Numbered from the stretch's first letter, positions 18,276-27,718 are shown. The stretch: 64,000 nt of DNA from JAPULR01 sp965238215 (GCA_965238215.1 OZ250180.1:2728001-2792000); one strand, 5' to 3'. Notes: generated by a model from the sequence alone, not told the origin. Numbers and translations: made by a program.

Positions 18276-18900
18276 TCTTTGAATTCATGCCCCTTGCCCC
18301 GCAGGCCGCCGCAGGCCGGTCCGTCGCTGAACGCGCGAGACGGACGACGACGCACGCCGAGCTATCAACGGAAGCTGAGCGCCGTGGGCGAAGGGGAGGT
18401 GGTTGGGGTGTCCGATGGTGGGAACGGACTGGGGCACGGCAGGAGCTGCCGCGCCCGTGGACTATTGTTTCGTCGCTGCTTTGCGTCATCTCAGGGTTGG
18501 AAGAGACATCGGAAGGATTGGGACTTCAGCAGAGCAGTCGAATGCGGGAAGCGGAAACAGAAATCTGCGGCGCATCCACTGGCGCCGCAGCGAGCTGCCT
18601 TTTGCCGTTGACACCTGATTCACGGCTGACATTCCTCAAGTCTCATGATTTCGGGGTTGAGAGAGCCTGCGCCGGGTTGGCGGACTCTGTCGTCGCGAAT
18701 CGCCGGCTGCCGTTTGCAGTCAGGCACGGGCGAAACCGGAATCCATACCGGGAGGGGTTCGGTCCCCTCCGGCGAATTCGCATATTGCCAACTATTTCCG
18801 ATACCGACACAACCGGGTCTTCGATAACTGCTCTCACTTTGCTACTGATCACACGTGACAAACCATCGAAAGACTAGCCGCCCACCGAGGCCCTTGGCTA
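18276..18900 (-). promoter_or_regulatory. Long untranslated leader of the giant gene
   Basis: There is no convincing gene between 18276 and 19173. Two stretches resemble the leader of the second giant gene: 18281-18330 (GAATTC, then a GC hairpin) matches 25456-25504, and 18850-18905 matches about 25565-25630. In the first stretch the stem changes from GGCT/AGCC to GGCC/GGCC between copies, one compensatory change. A further hairpin lies at 18565-18590 (CTGCGGCG and CGCCGCAG). A structured 5' leader is possible, but I could not match a known riboswitch. Confidence 0.4.
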
Positions 18901-18906
18901 GATTCG

Positions 18907-18984
18907 TTTGTACCTAATTGGGCTTGAGTTTCGGCACTCTCTTTGTACATAGTTATGGGAGTACAAACAGCTATACATTTGTAC
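18907..18984. promoter_or_regulatory. TTTGTAC operator-like array 1
   Basis: TTTGTAC at 18907-18913, 18942-18948 and 18978-18984, with GTACAAA at 18961-18967. The second copy and GTACAAA form an inverted repeat with a 12-bp spacer. The array lies between the leftward giant gene group and the rightward two-component system, so it could control either. The same layout with the same spacing occurs at 25631-25730. Confidence 0.6.
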
Positions 18985-19173
18985 ACACAAGATTTGCATT
19001 TCCGATCTAGCATTCGCCCCCAGGAAGGCGGTACATTTGACGCGGAGACTCGTGCACACCAACAATCTCTCCCGCCGAGCGCAGCAGTGGGACGCCGCCC
19101 GAACGTCTGATCCCACGGGGATGGCTGCCCCGGAGCGGCTCAAGGGGCGACGGGTTGGCCGTTAGGTGTCCTG

Positions 19174-20388
19174 ATGACTGACGTACACACCATAAGGAAC
19201 CGTTTGGAACGGCTCTTCCGGGCCGACCCCGACGTGGTGCGCCACGCGGTGAGGGTCTCGGTCTGGGGGCGATGGCTCATCCTGCTGAGCAGCATCTTTC
19301 AAATGGCTTACCGGCCCGGTTTCTGGTATCCCGACGACATCGAGCATGTGGTCCTGCAAGTGCCACTGGTGGTTTTCAACGGCCTGGTCCACCACCGGCT
19401 CCTGACCAGCAGGCCAGTGACCTGGCGCTGGATGCTCGTCCTGAGCGCCTTGGACTTGGCCCTGATCTCGGCTCACGCCATCGTCCGCGGCGGTTTCGAC
19501 AACTACATCTTCCTGGCCTACTATCCGGCCCTCGTCACCTTTGCCGTGGTCTTCTCTTCGGCCTGGCTCACCCTGGCATGGGGGACTATCGCTGCCGTCG
19601 CCTACTCTTTGGTGAGTGTGATGACGGGCCCCGGCCTGGACCTGGACGCCGGCGACGAGAAGGTGCTGGTGGCCAGGTTATCCGTGATGTACGCCATCGT
19701 TGTGGGCATCAGCCTCATCGTCCGGTTCGAACGGACCAGGAGGCTGGCCGCGATGGCCAGGGAGCGGCAGGCGCATCAGGACCGCATCGAACTCTCCCAG
19801 GCGATTCACGACACGACCGCGCAGACCGCCTACATGATCGGCCTGGGCATAGAGGGCGCCATGAAGCTCGCCGGCGACTCGAACCCGAAGCTGGTGGAGC
19901 GACTGGAGGCGACGGCCGCGCTGTCCAAGTCGGCCATGTGGGAGCTGAGGAGGCCGATCGACATGGGCCGCATCTTCGAGGGAAGGGAGCTGGGGCGCGT
20001 GCTGGGCTCGCACACCGCAACGTTCGCGAAGATCACCTCCGTCCCCGCCGAGATGCTGCAGAACGGCCGGGAGCCGCCGCTGTCCACGGAGGTCCGGGCC
20101 GGTCTGTTCTCCATCGCGCACAACGCCCTCGCCAACGCATTCCTGCACTCGCAGGCCGGAAGGGTCGAGGTCAGGCTGGACTTTGAGGCCGGCGGCACAC
20201 GCCTGTCCGTCTCCGACGACGGGGGCGGCCTGCCGGAGGACTACGCCGAACGGGGCCGCGGCTTCAAAGGCATGGAGACAGACGCGGAGCGAATGGGCGG
20301 CAGGCTCGTCGTGGAATCGGGCCGACCGGAAGGGGGGACTACCATCACCTGCTTTGTCCCCCATGAATCTGCCGGAAGGGGAGACTGA
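19174..20388 (+). CDS. Sensor histidine kinase (NarL/HisKA_3 type)
   Basis: A 404-aa membrane kinase. The N-terminal 185 residues hold about six hydrophobic segments with little periplasmic sequence, suggesting that it senses the membrane or a small molecule. The HisKA_3 phosphoacceptor is H212 in ELSQAIHDTTAQT. The ATPase part follows, with an N-box-like IAHNALANAF and the G-box SVSDDGGGLPED, and a final GRGFKGMETDAERMGG segment. It is followed after 1 nt by its response regulator. It points away from the giant surface-protein gene, and the two share the TTTGTAC array region; control of surface proteins is a reasonable guess. Confidence 0.9.
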   Translation: MTDVHTIRNRLERLFRADPDVVRHAVRVSVWGRWLILLSSIFQMAYRPGFWYPDDIEHVVLQVPLVVFNGLVHHRLLTSRPVTWRWMLVLSALDLALISAHAIVRGGFDNYIFLAYYPALVTFAVVFSSAWLTLAWGTIAAVAYSLVSVMTGPGLDLDAGDEKVLVARLSVMYAIVVGISLIVRFERTRRLAAMARERQAHQDRIELSQAIHDTTAQTAYMIGLGIEGAMKLAGDSNPKLVERLEATAALSKSAMWELRRPIDMGRIFEGRELGRVLGSHTATFAKITSVPAEMLQNGREPPLSTEVRAGLFSIAHNALANAFLHSQAGRVEVRLDFEAGGTRLSVSDDGGGLPEDYAERGRGFKGMETDAERMGGRLVVESGRPEGGTTITCFVPHESAGRGD

Positions 20389-20389
20389 G

Positions 20390-21076
20390 ATGTCATCGAC
20401 CAATGGGATCAGGGTGATGCTGGTGGACGACCATCCCATCATTAGGAGGGGACTGAAAGAGGTCCTGGAAGACGCGGGAGCGTTCGAGGTCGTGGCGCAG
20501 GCGGCGGACGGGGTGGAGGCCGTCAGGACGGTAGAGGAGTCGCGGCCCGATGTCATCGTCATGGACGTGATGATGCCCGGGAAGGACGGCGTGGAGGCGT
20601 GCCGGGACATACTGGACCTGTTGCCTGAGACTAAGGTGCTGATGCTCACCGCCTCCACGGAGGATGACGCTGTGATAGAGGCAATTGCCGCCGGGGCGAC
20701 GGGCTTCGTTCAGAAGTACTCAGGGAGCGACGAACTGGTGGATGCCGTCCGGGGGGTCGCCGAGGGACGGTTGATGATCCCGGACGACGCTGTGAGGCGG
20801 GCCTTCGATATGTTACGTCGCGGGGCTCATCTAAAGCCCACTCCGAAGGTTCTGACGGTGAGGGAGCGGGAGATCCTTACGCAGTTCGCCACAGGGAGGT
20901 CGTATGCCCGTATAGCAGAAATCCTGGGCGTCAGCAAAACGACCGTTCGCAACACCGTCTATAGAGTACAGGACAAGCTGGGGGTCCAGTCCAAGCAGGA
21001 GATCGTGGTCTGGGCCGTGCGAAACGGCCTGCTGGATGACGATTTGGTGGGCAATGACGCTAAGCCGACGCCGTAG
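20390..21076 (+). CDS. NarL/FixJ-family response regulator
   Basis: A 228-aa two-domain regulator. The receiver domain has the acidic pocket (VDDH), phosphoacceptor D59 in VIVMDVMMPG and the conserved Lys in GFVQKYSG. The LuxR-type HTH is at about 150-215 (LTVREREILTQFATGRSYAR, then EILGVSKTTVRNTVYRVQDK). The ATG at 20390 with GGAAGGGGAGA before it is preferred; longer upstream readings overlap the kinase. It is the cognate partner of the kinase ending at 20388. Confidence 0.93.
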   Translation: MSSTNGIRVMLVDDHPIIRRGLKEVLEDAGAFEVVAQAADGVEAVRTVEESRPDVIVMDVMMPGKDGVEACRDILDLLPETKVLMLTASTEDDAVIEAIAAGATGFVQKYSGSDELVDAVRGVAEGRLMIPDDAVRRAFDMLRRGAHLKPTPKVLTVREREILTQFATGRSYARIAEILGVSKTTVRNTVYRVQDKLGVQSKQEIVVWAVRNGLLDDDLVGNDAKPTP

Positions 21077-21203
21077 GAGTGACGGCACGGCAGGCTGCTG
21101 GAAATGGGTCCGGGGCCCGTAGGAGCCAGGCGGTCTTCGGCCCTCCGCACAGTCGGGTAACTCCGCCGCGAGCCGGGCGAGGACGCGAGCAACCCGTTTG
21201 CCT

Positions 21204-21371
21204 TCTGCGGATGGCCTCCTCTACGTCGGCGGATGTGAGTCCCGGTTCGGCAGTGGGCGGCAACGGGACTTCTGCCAACTCCGCGCGCACCATCTCCCGA
21301 ACCTCCGCGGGGGATGGCCCTGCATCCCCTTCTCTACAGGCGATGGGGAGCGGGATTACCGGTAAGACCAA
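21204..21371 (-). pseudogene. N-terminal fragment of a lipoprotein gene
   Basis: The reading gives a hydrophobic segment ending in a lipobox-like PLPIAC, then SPAEVREMVRAELAEVPLPP and GLTSADVEEAIRR, a heptad-like start seen in Chloroflexota solute-binding lipoproteins. The signal sequence continues upstream only after a frame change, and the reading loses sense after about 21204. It looks like a decayed 5' fragment. The rest of 21077-21477 shows no gene. Confidence 0.4.
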
Positions 21372-21477
21372 TATGCCGTCAAAGCAAGTGCGCGCAGCCT
21401 CTGCTCTTCTCGCCTCATCAAACTTAACTTGCCGCCGGTAAATCCATTCTCGCTGCCCTTGGCATGACGGCGCGGGC

Positions 21478-24400
21478 CTACTCGCCCGGACCGCTCACGG
21501 TCAGCTCCAGCCGGTTGGACAGCATCCTGCCGTCCTGTGTGCAGATGGCCCCGTCGGCCTCGCAGTCCGTGGTGGCCGCCAGCACGATGGTCACCGTGCC
21601 GTTCCCGTCCGGCGTGACGTGGATCTCCCAACGGACGTTCTTGCCCTTCTCCAGCCGCCGCGCCTTCACCACCTCGCCGCCCGTTACCGTAAAGGCGTGG
21701 TCACGCAGGGTCTTGTAGCTAAAGCCCTTCCTGGACGTCTCGCTGAAGTGCAGCTCGAAGGTGAAGGAGGCGCTCCCGTCGTGGGAGGCGGGCATCCCTG
21801 AGAGACTGGCGGTGAGGGGCGACGGCGTTTCCTGCCCTTCAATCGTCACCGTCACCGAGTCCTCCGCGTACATGCCCTCGTCGTCCGTCACCCGCAAGGT
21901 GAACGTCAGGGCCGTGTCTGCCGACAGCCCCGTCGGCGCCGTGAACGTCGGGGACGCCACGGCGGAGTCCGACAGGGTCACCGCCGGCGTGCCGCTCTGC
22001 GTCCACGCATAGCTCAGCGTATCGCCCGAGTCCGGGTCGGTGCCCGAGCCGCTCAACGTCACCGTGGCGCCCTGCTCAACGTTCTCCTGGTTGGCTCCGG
22101 CGTCCGCCGTCGGCGCCTCGTTCATGTTGGTCAGCGTCACCGTCAGGTCTGCCGAGTCCGTCCGCCCACCGTCTGAGACCTGCACGGTCACCTCGTACAC
22201 CCCGTCGGTGTCGGCGTCGTCCGGTGTCTCGTAGTCCTTGGCTGCTGCGAATGAGAGTACGCCCGCCGCGGTCACGGCGAACTTTGCCTCGTCATCTCCG
22301 CCGGAGATCGACCACGCCAGGTTTGCCGCCGGCGTGTCCCCGTCCGTCGCCCTCAACGTCGCCACCTGAGTGGCTCCCTCATCCACGCTGAACGACGAAC
22401 CGCTCGTGATCTCGGGCGTGCTGAGACCAGGAACCTCGAATTCCAATTCTTGCGACAGTTTCCTTCCGTCGCCGGTGCAGACGGCCCCGTCGGCCTCGCA
22501 GTCCGTGGTGGCCGGCAGCGCGACGGCTACCGGGCCGTCGCCGTCCGGTACGACGCTGATCTCCCACCGCACGTTCCGGCCCTTCTCCAGCCGCCTGGCC
22601 TTGACCACCTCGCCCCCCGTAACGGTGAAGGCGTGGTCCCGCAGGGTCTTGTAGCTCAGCGTAAACTCCTCGCTGAACCGCAGTTCGAAGGTGAACGTGT
22701 TGCTGCCATCATGGGAACTGGGGGCGTCGGGGATCGTGGCCGTCAGTGGGATCATCTCCCCCTCTTCCACCGCCGCCGTCGCCGCGCTGGTCAGCGTCTC
22801 GGGGTTGTTCCGGTCGTCGGTGAAGGACACCCGCACCTTGATGGCCCTGCCCTCGTCGGCCTCCACCAGGGTGTAGCTGCCTCCGGTGGCCCCGCCGATG
22901 TCGGAGTCGTCGGCCAGCCACTGGTAGCTGTAAGAGACGTTGTCAAGGCCATCCTCGTCGGCGATGCTGGAGGTGTCCGCGGCCAGCGTCTCACCCACCT
23001 GCGCCGTGCCGCTGATGGTGGGCACTCCTGTGGGCGGGCTGTTGGGTGGTGAGGCCAAGACTCCGGCACTCGTGAGCGATTCGTCGAACCCGACATCGTC
23101 CGTGAAATCGACTCGCACCTTGATGGTCTTGCCTGCGTCTGTATCGACGAGGGTGTAGGTGGAGCCGGTGGCCCCACTGATCTGGGCATCGTCGGCGAGC
23201 CACTGGTAGGTGAAGGTCGCATTGGCCATGCCGTCAGCGTCGGCCGTGTCGGCAGTGCTGGCCGTGAGCGTCTGACCGACCTGCGGGGTTCCGACGACAG
23301 TGGGCGTTCCCGTTGCTGCGTTGTTCACCTCATTCGCCGTTTGTCCGGCGGCGGCGGTGGCAGTCACGGCGCTGGTCGCGCTGCTCGTCACCTCTTTGCC
23401 GGGCGCGATGAAGTCGGCATAGCGGGCTCTTGCCTTCAGTCGCTTTCCCAGGTCAGCCTCGACAGGAATATATCTATCCGAGGTGGCGCCCTCGATTGGG
23501 ACGAAAGCGCTGTTGGACTGGACGCCGGAAATGAGCCATTGCCATCTTATTGGCCGCTGGCTGAGCGCCATGAATATTCCGTCAGGGTCGGAAAGAGCGC
23601 CTGTAATACGGCTGCCCACCACTGGTGTAGACGCCGACAGTGTCACGGTGCCGGCCTCATCGCGGTTGGTTACTCGAATCGTGACGCTGATCGTATCGTC
23701 GATGACGGCAGCGTCCTCCGCGTTGCCGGAACCGTCCACTCCGTCGGTTACGTGGACCGCGATAGAGTAGGACTGCTTCCCCTCGTAATCGAGGGAACTG
23801 CCGGACTTGACCCGTATCTCGCCGGAATTTGGACTGAAGTCAAAGGCGCTGCTGAAGGCGACGGAGTCCGTACCGGAGACTGAGAACGTGAGTGTGTCGT
23901 TGTTGGGATCTGTCGCCGGCAACCTGGCGATGGGTGCAACCTGTGTGGAGTCTTCCTCGACTCTGAAAGTGATGGAGTTTTCATGGTGTTCAAAGACAGG
24001 GGCAGCTGGGTTGCTGCTGCCTGCCGCGCCGCCATTTCGCTGCATGCCGTTCTGCCCCGACCCCTGGGGTGCGACGGCGTTTTGTGTCGTAACCTCAACG
24101 CTCTTGGTACACGTAGCGCCCAGGTCGGTGCTGGTCCGGTAACTGCAATGGTTGTCAAAGTAGAAAATGGTGACCCTGAGGAACTTGCCCTCGTCTGCTG
24201 CTACAGGAGTGTACTCACTGGGTGCGTTGGTTTCAAATACGGTGAACGTGCCACTTGCGGAGTCGGCCCTGGCCAAATGCCTGTCGAGTGTCATAGAAAC
24301 GCGGTCGGCGTCCCGTACTCTGGATATGAACTCCTCGCCCACCATGGGTGTGACTAATGGCTGGTTATTCGCTTGAAGAAGTTCGGCGAATCCGGGTTCA

Positions 24401-25422
24401 TTGAGGTTGTTGACTTTGATGGTCACGTAGGCGATTTCGTCGACCGTCGGTTCGGACTCCACGGTGCCTGAAGCGTCCTTCCCGTCGGTCACGGATACGG
24501 TGACGCGGTAGGTGTGGTAGGCGAAGGCGGGTTGAATTGATCCGGGAGGGACTTGCTCGTAGTTGATGGATGCGCCCGGCTTGACGCTGAAGGCACCGGT
24601 CGTGGTGTTCAGGACAAACAGCCTGTTGAACTTCTCGATGTCGGGCCCGCCCAATGAGAAGGTGAGGGAATCGTCCTCGATGTCGCGGGCGAGCACTGTG
24701 CCGACGAGGGTCTCTTCGGCGACGTTTTCGTCCACCCTGAACTGGTAGTTATTCTCGGGTCCCTGGCAATTGCTGTTGTAAAGGACGGGCGGGGAATTCG
24801 AGGGCGGGTCGCTGTTCGCGTAGATGGCCATGCTGATGACGTTGTTTGCAGAGAAGTCGGATGTATCCCAAAATCGATTGTTGCCGCTTTTGTAGTACAT
24901 TCGGTTACCGAGTTCCCAGCCCGGATCTGTTTCAGCGGCGACATCCGTGACGGCGAGCCTAAGTTCGCCTGAGGCGCCTGGCTGACTTACCACCACCCAG
25001 TATCTGGTGAAAGGAGCCAGTCCGAAACCGCTGCTCGCGAATTCTTCAGTGGTCTCCAAGTCTTGGTCGATAGAAGGGGTAGTCAAGGTGTGCAGCCCAC
25101 GGCCTGGCACGCCGTAATTGTCGGAGTAAATCGTCAAGGTGGGGGTTGCATCGGAGTCCGGGTGGTCTTGTCCCCACAGACGCACCCTGGTGAGTGTGGC
25201 GCCGACATTGGCAGTGCAGAATGACTGCGCCACCCGCTGCCCTGCCAGCATCGACAAGGCGAGGTAATCGGGTCCGTACTCCAGGTTGCTAACCCTGATG
25301 GATTCGGAAGGGGCTGCTTCCACCACGCCTATGGCGGCTGTCATGAGAACTGAGGCTGCGACCGTCAACGATAGCGCGAGGGTACCTACACGGATTCGTT
25401 TACCTAACAATGCAATCTTCAT
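21478..25422 (-). CDS. Giant secreted cadherin/PKD-type surface protein (1314 aa)
   Basis: Signal peptide at about 1-37 (cleavage after VEAA). Then a jelly-roll-like N-terminal domain (40-205), two cadherin-like domains (about 225-345 and 480-600; motifs TFSLGG, VTVSVTDGKD, LDYEGKQSYSIAVHVTDG), Ig-like YQWLADD repeats (600-880), a first copy of the SYKTLRDHAFTVTGGEVVKA module (890-1000), another cadherin-like stretch, a PKD-like domain (DAGANQENVEQGATVTLSGS, 1098-1195) and a second copy of the module at the end. It has no cell-wall anchor. It shares its C-terminal module with the 2250-aa protein, so both may attach or be exported by the same route. Adhesion or matrix function is inferred. Confidence 0.85.
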   Translation of the reverse strand: MKIALLGKRIRVGTLALSLTVAASVLMTAAIGVVEAAPSESIRVSNLEYGPDYLALSMLAGQRVAQSFCTANVGATLTRVRLWGQDHPDSDATPTLTIYSDNYGVPGRGLHTLTTPSIDQDLETTEEFASSGFGLAPFTRYWVVVSQPGASGELRLAVTDVAAETDPGWELGNRMYYKSGNNRFWDTSDFSANNVISMAIYANSDPPSNSPPVLYNSNCQGPENNYQFRVDENVAEETLVGTVLARDIEDDSLTFSLGGPDIEKFNRLFVLNTTTGAFSVKPGASINYEQVPPGSIQPAFAYHTYRVTVSVTDGKDASGTVESEPTVDEIAYVTIKVNNLNEPGFAELLQANNQPLVTPMVGEEFISRVRDADRVSMTLDRHLARADSASGTFTVFETNAPSEYTPVAADEGKFLRVTIFYFDNHCSYRTSTDLGATCTKSVEVTTQNAVAPQGSGQNGMQRNGGAAGSSNPAAPVFEHHENSITFRVEEDSTQVAPIARLPATDPNNDTLTFSVSGTDSVAFSSAFDFSPNSGEIRVKSGSSLDYEGKQSYSIAVHVTDGVDGSGNAEDAAVIDDTISVTIRVTNRDEAGTVTLSASTPVVGSRITGALSDPDGIFMALSQRPIRWQWLISGVQSNSAFVPIEGATSDRYIPVEADLGKRLKARARYADFIAPGKEVTSSATSAVTATAAAGQTANEVNNAATGTPTVVGTPQVGQTLTASTADTADADGMANATFTYQWLADDAQISGATGSTYTLVDTDAGKTIKVRVDFTDDVGFDESLTSAGVLASPPNSPPTGVPTISGTAQVGETLAADTSSIADEDGLDNVSYSYQWLADDSDIGGATGGSYTLVEADEGRAIKVRVSFTDDRNNPETLTSAATAAVEEGEMIPLTATIPDAPSSHDGSNTFTFELRFSEEFTLSYKTLRDHAFTVTGGEVVKARRLEKGRNVRWEISVVPDGDGPVAVALPATTDCEADGAVCTGDGRKLSQELEFEVPGLSTPEITSGSSFSVDEGATQVATLRATDGDTPAANLAWSISGGDDEAKFAVTAAGVLSFAAAKDYETPDDADTDGVYEVTVQVSDGGRTDSADLTVTLTNMNEAPTADAGANQENVEQGATVTLSGSGTDPDSGDTLSYAWTQSGTPAVTLSDSAVASPTFTAPTGLSADTALTFTLRVTDDEGMYAEDSVTVTIEGQETPSPLTASLSGMPASHDGSASFTFELHFSETSRKGFSYKTLRDHAFTVTGGEVVKARRLEKGKNVRWEIHVTPDGNGTVTIVLAATTDCEADGAICTQDGRMLSNRLELTVSGPGE

Positions 25423-25455
25423 CTACGTACCTTCTAAGCGATCACGCGCTATGTT

Positions 25456-25504
25456 GAATTCTGGGCTCTCGTCCCGTAGGCTGCCGCAGCCCGGTTCGTC
25501 ACTG
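25456..25504 (-). promoter_or_regulatory. Leader element shared with giant gene 1
   Basis: GAATTC followed by a GC-rich hairpin (GGCTGCCGCAGCC) resembles 18281-18330 in the leader of the first giant gene. It lies 34 bp before the ATG at 25422. The similarity shows that the two giant genes were duplicated together with their control regions. Function is unknown. Confidence 0.4.
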
Positions 25505-25630
25505 GACTTATCCCTTTATCAGCTACCGGCATAAACGAGTCCTCGTTCACCGCTGTCTCTTCTCTTTATTGATCACGCAAAGTTCCCCGTCTAAAGGATG
25601 GCTGCCTATCGGGGCCCTTGCCTAGATTCG

Positions 25631-25730
25631 TTTGTACCCAATTCGGCTGGAGTTTCAGCACTCTCTTTTGACATTGCGGGGTACCTCTTTGTACATAGTT
25701 ATGGGTGTACAAAGAGCCATACATTTGTAC
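25631..25730. promoter_or_regulatory. TTTGTAC operator-like array 2
   Basis: TTTGTAC at 25631-25637, 25688-25694 and 25724-25730, with GTACAAA at 25707-25713. The middle pair is an inverted repeat with a 12-bp spacer, the same as in array 1. It is placed between the small HTH gene and the second giant gene on the minus strand, where an operator for the giant gene would be expected. Confidence 0.6.
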
Positions 25731-25798
25731 ACACCAGATGAACGCATCCCGATCTGGCATTCGCTGTACGGAAGGCGATACTTCCGGCGCGGGGCGGC

Positions 25799-26047
25799 TC
25801 AGTCGGTGAACAGGTGGCCAAGGTCCAGGCTGTCGGCAAGCTCCACCAGCGCCTTGCGGTGCTGATAGCTGGGATGCGCCCTGCCTTCCTTCCAGCGCCA
25901 TACGGTGTTGCGATAGGTCCCCAGACGACGGCGGGCGATCTCCGACCACTATAGGCCCGACTTCCTCTTGAACCGCTTCAGCCGCTCCGGGAAGTCGGCG
26001 GGGAACTCGTAGGCTCTTCTGCTGTGATGGATGCGCTGTCGCGGCAT
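25799..26047 (-). pseudogene. HTH paralog interrupted by an amber codon
   Basis: Reading through one TAG at 25949-25951 gives an 82-codon protein colinear with the HTH protein at 10871-11116: MPRQRIHHSRRAYEFPADFP at the start, WSEIARRRLGTYRNTVWRW in the HTH, and ALVELADSLDLGHLFTD at the end. The TAG replaces the Ser codon found in the paralog (SGLSW), one or two base changes. There is no other lesion. TAG is a normal stop here (ispG and the response regulator end in it), so this is most simply a recent loss of function, with the DNA-binding helix removed from the product. Confidence 0.7.
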
Positions 26048-26288
26048 GGCGCGCCTGTCTCGTCCGTAAGACTCGTTGTCAGCTCTCCCGGAGGGGAGGG
26101 GCGAGCCGTCGCGCGCAGCGGGGAAGGGACGGACCAGGGGAGCTTCGCTTGACTTCATACCCGCGCTTCCATCCATTGGCGAGAATCCGCTCCGGGCGAG
26201 ACCGACACCCCGCCCGGCTATCCACCTGTGCTCCTCTTTCTTGCTGTCCGGAATACCGGTTCGACGTTCCTCCCGCCTGCCCCATCCG

Positions 26289-26680
26289 CTACGGTCCCGG
26301 GACGGTGATCTCCAGACGGTTGGACAGCATTCTGCCATCGTCGGAGCAGATGGCGCCCTGCGCCGTGCAGTCCGTGGTGGCGGGCAGCACGATGGTTACC
26401 GGGCCGTCGCCATCCGGCGTGACGTGGATCTCCCAGCGCACGTTTTTGCCCTTTTCCAGCCGCCGCACCTTCACCACCTCGCCCCCCGTAACCGTAAAGG
26501 CGTTGTCGCGAAGGGTCTTGTAGCTAAAGCCCTCCCTGGGCGTCTCGCTGAAGCGCACCTCGAAGGTGAACGTCGATAATCCATCATGCGTATCAGGCAC
26601 ACCGTGGGCGCTGGCATTCAGTTGGTCCGCCGCCGTGTCGTTGGTGACACTCTGCCCCTGAAGGATGCCGCGGCGTTTCC
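26289..26680 (-). pseudogene. C-terminal fragment of a third giant surface protein
   Basis: From 26600 down to 26289 the reading is the same module that ends both giant proteins (FSYKTLRDNAFTVTGGEVVK, then TDCTAQGAICSDDGRMLSNR). Further upstream, 26600-26680 still matches the SwmB tail of giant protein 1 (NAAASF and a following VTN region) but with a frame change. The match stops abruptly at about 26680, where a rightward nuclease-like gene fragment begins. It is a relic of a third giant gene; an HTH gene lies downstream of it, as at the first locus. Confidence 0.7.
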
Positions 26681-27223
26681 GGCTCCCTGGGGACAGCCTT
26701 CCGGGAGAGGTTCGAGGCGGAACTGCCCGAGCAGCTCAACCAGGGCCATCGCTCTCTGATCGTCGCCGAGTCCGTGGACGCCAGCACCGACAGGATCGTC
26801 CGGTACCTGGCGGAGATGGCAGTGCCGATCAACGTGGCTACGGTGCAGCACTTCGAGGACGCCAATGGCAGGGAGCTGTTGGCACAGGTCTATTTGATCG
26901 AGCCCGAGGCGGTCCAACCCAGAGCCCGCCGCACGTCCGCCAGGTCGGGTTACCGCACGGTGAACGGGCTTCAGGACTTGGCCGACGAGAAGGGCATTGG
27001 AAACATATACCGGCGGCTGAGGGACGGCGTCCGGGGCATCTTCTTCGCCCAGGGATACTCAGAGATGGTGGCGTACGTCCGTCGGCTTGAGAATGGCAGA
27101 GTGCGTACCATGATGTTGGTCGACGCGGTTCCTGGCGACGATGCCGGAGGCGTCAAGTTTGTCGCTCATGCCACCAGATTTGAGCGGTACATGAACGTGC
27201 CAGGGGACGATCTCAGCCCTTGA
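26681..27223 (+). pseudogene. 5'-truncated nuclease-like protein (DUF91/NucS-like C-terminal part)
   Basis: An open frame with no credible start continues out of the junction at about 26680: GTAFRERFEAELPEQLNQGH, SLIVAESVDASTDRIVRYLA, VPINVATVQHFEDANGRELL. These phrases resemble the C-terminal part of DUF91-type PD-(D/E)XK proteins, by memory only. A tail with GIGNIYRRLRDGVRGIFFAQ and KFVAHATRFERYM follows. The GTG at 26774 is internal. The stop is at 27221-27223. The N-terminal part, where the nuclease residues would be, is missing, so the gene is probably dead. The next fragment starts directly after the stop, in the same frame. Confidence 0.5.
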
Positions 27224-27718
27224 CATACCACACACCCTGCATTCCTTGAAGGACTGACAGATGTCCTTAAGGAGGTCGATGCGCAGAGCACTATCATAAA
27301 TCCCTTCTCTGGACAGACCAATGGCGAGATGTTTGCTGACGTGGCGGAACAGTTCGGCCAAACGGAGGCTTCTAAGTTTCTCAGCCTTACCCATTCATGC
27401 GGTCTGACCGGTCAAAGGAGTTACGGCATATCTATCCTTACGCAATGTGGTGTTTGCTTCAGCTGCGTAGTGCGAAAGGCATCATTTCAAGCGGCCGGGA
27501 TCGAGGATGGCACCGAATACATTGTCGCCCCTCTCGGCACCTCAATCGAGGCGTGGTGGCGACGAAACAGTATCGCGTCCTCGGTAAAAGCCTTCCTTCG
27601 ACGGGGCATCCAGACTCGCGACATTGCCGCAATGGGGCTTCCCACAAGCTGCCCTTCCCAAGACGCCCTTGACCTATGTAAGCGCGGCTTGGCTGAGCTT
27701 CAGGGGCTCTATTCGTGA
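27224..27718 (+). pseudogene. qatC: 5'-truncated QueC-like protein of a Qat system
   Basis: Coding sequence runs in frame from just after the previous stop (FLEGLTDVLKEVDAQSTIIN, PFSGQTNGEMFADVAEQF) although the first ATG in frame is only at 27329. It is the C-terminal 160 or so residues of a QueC-like ATPase: a SLTHSC segment followed by the zinc-type QCGVCFSCVVRKASF. The PP-loop half (SGGxDS) is missing. It overlaps the TatD-like gene by GTGA. QueC-like plus TatD-like is the qatC-qatD order of the Qat antiphage system; qatA and qatB are absent. The remnant is unlikely to work alone. Confidence 0.7.

Noticed and set aside
18281..18335. Cyclic-di-GMP riboswitch before the giant genes
   Set aside because: The hairpins do not match the known consensus (no GGACGCAAAGC-type core); only kept as a conserved leader.
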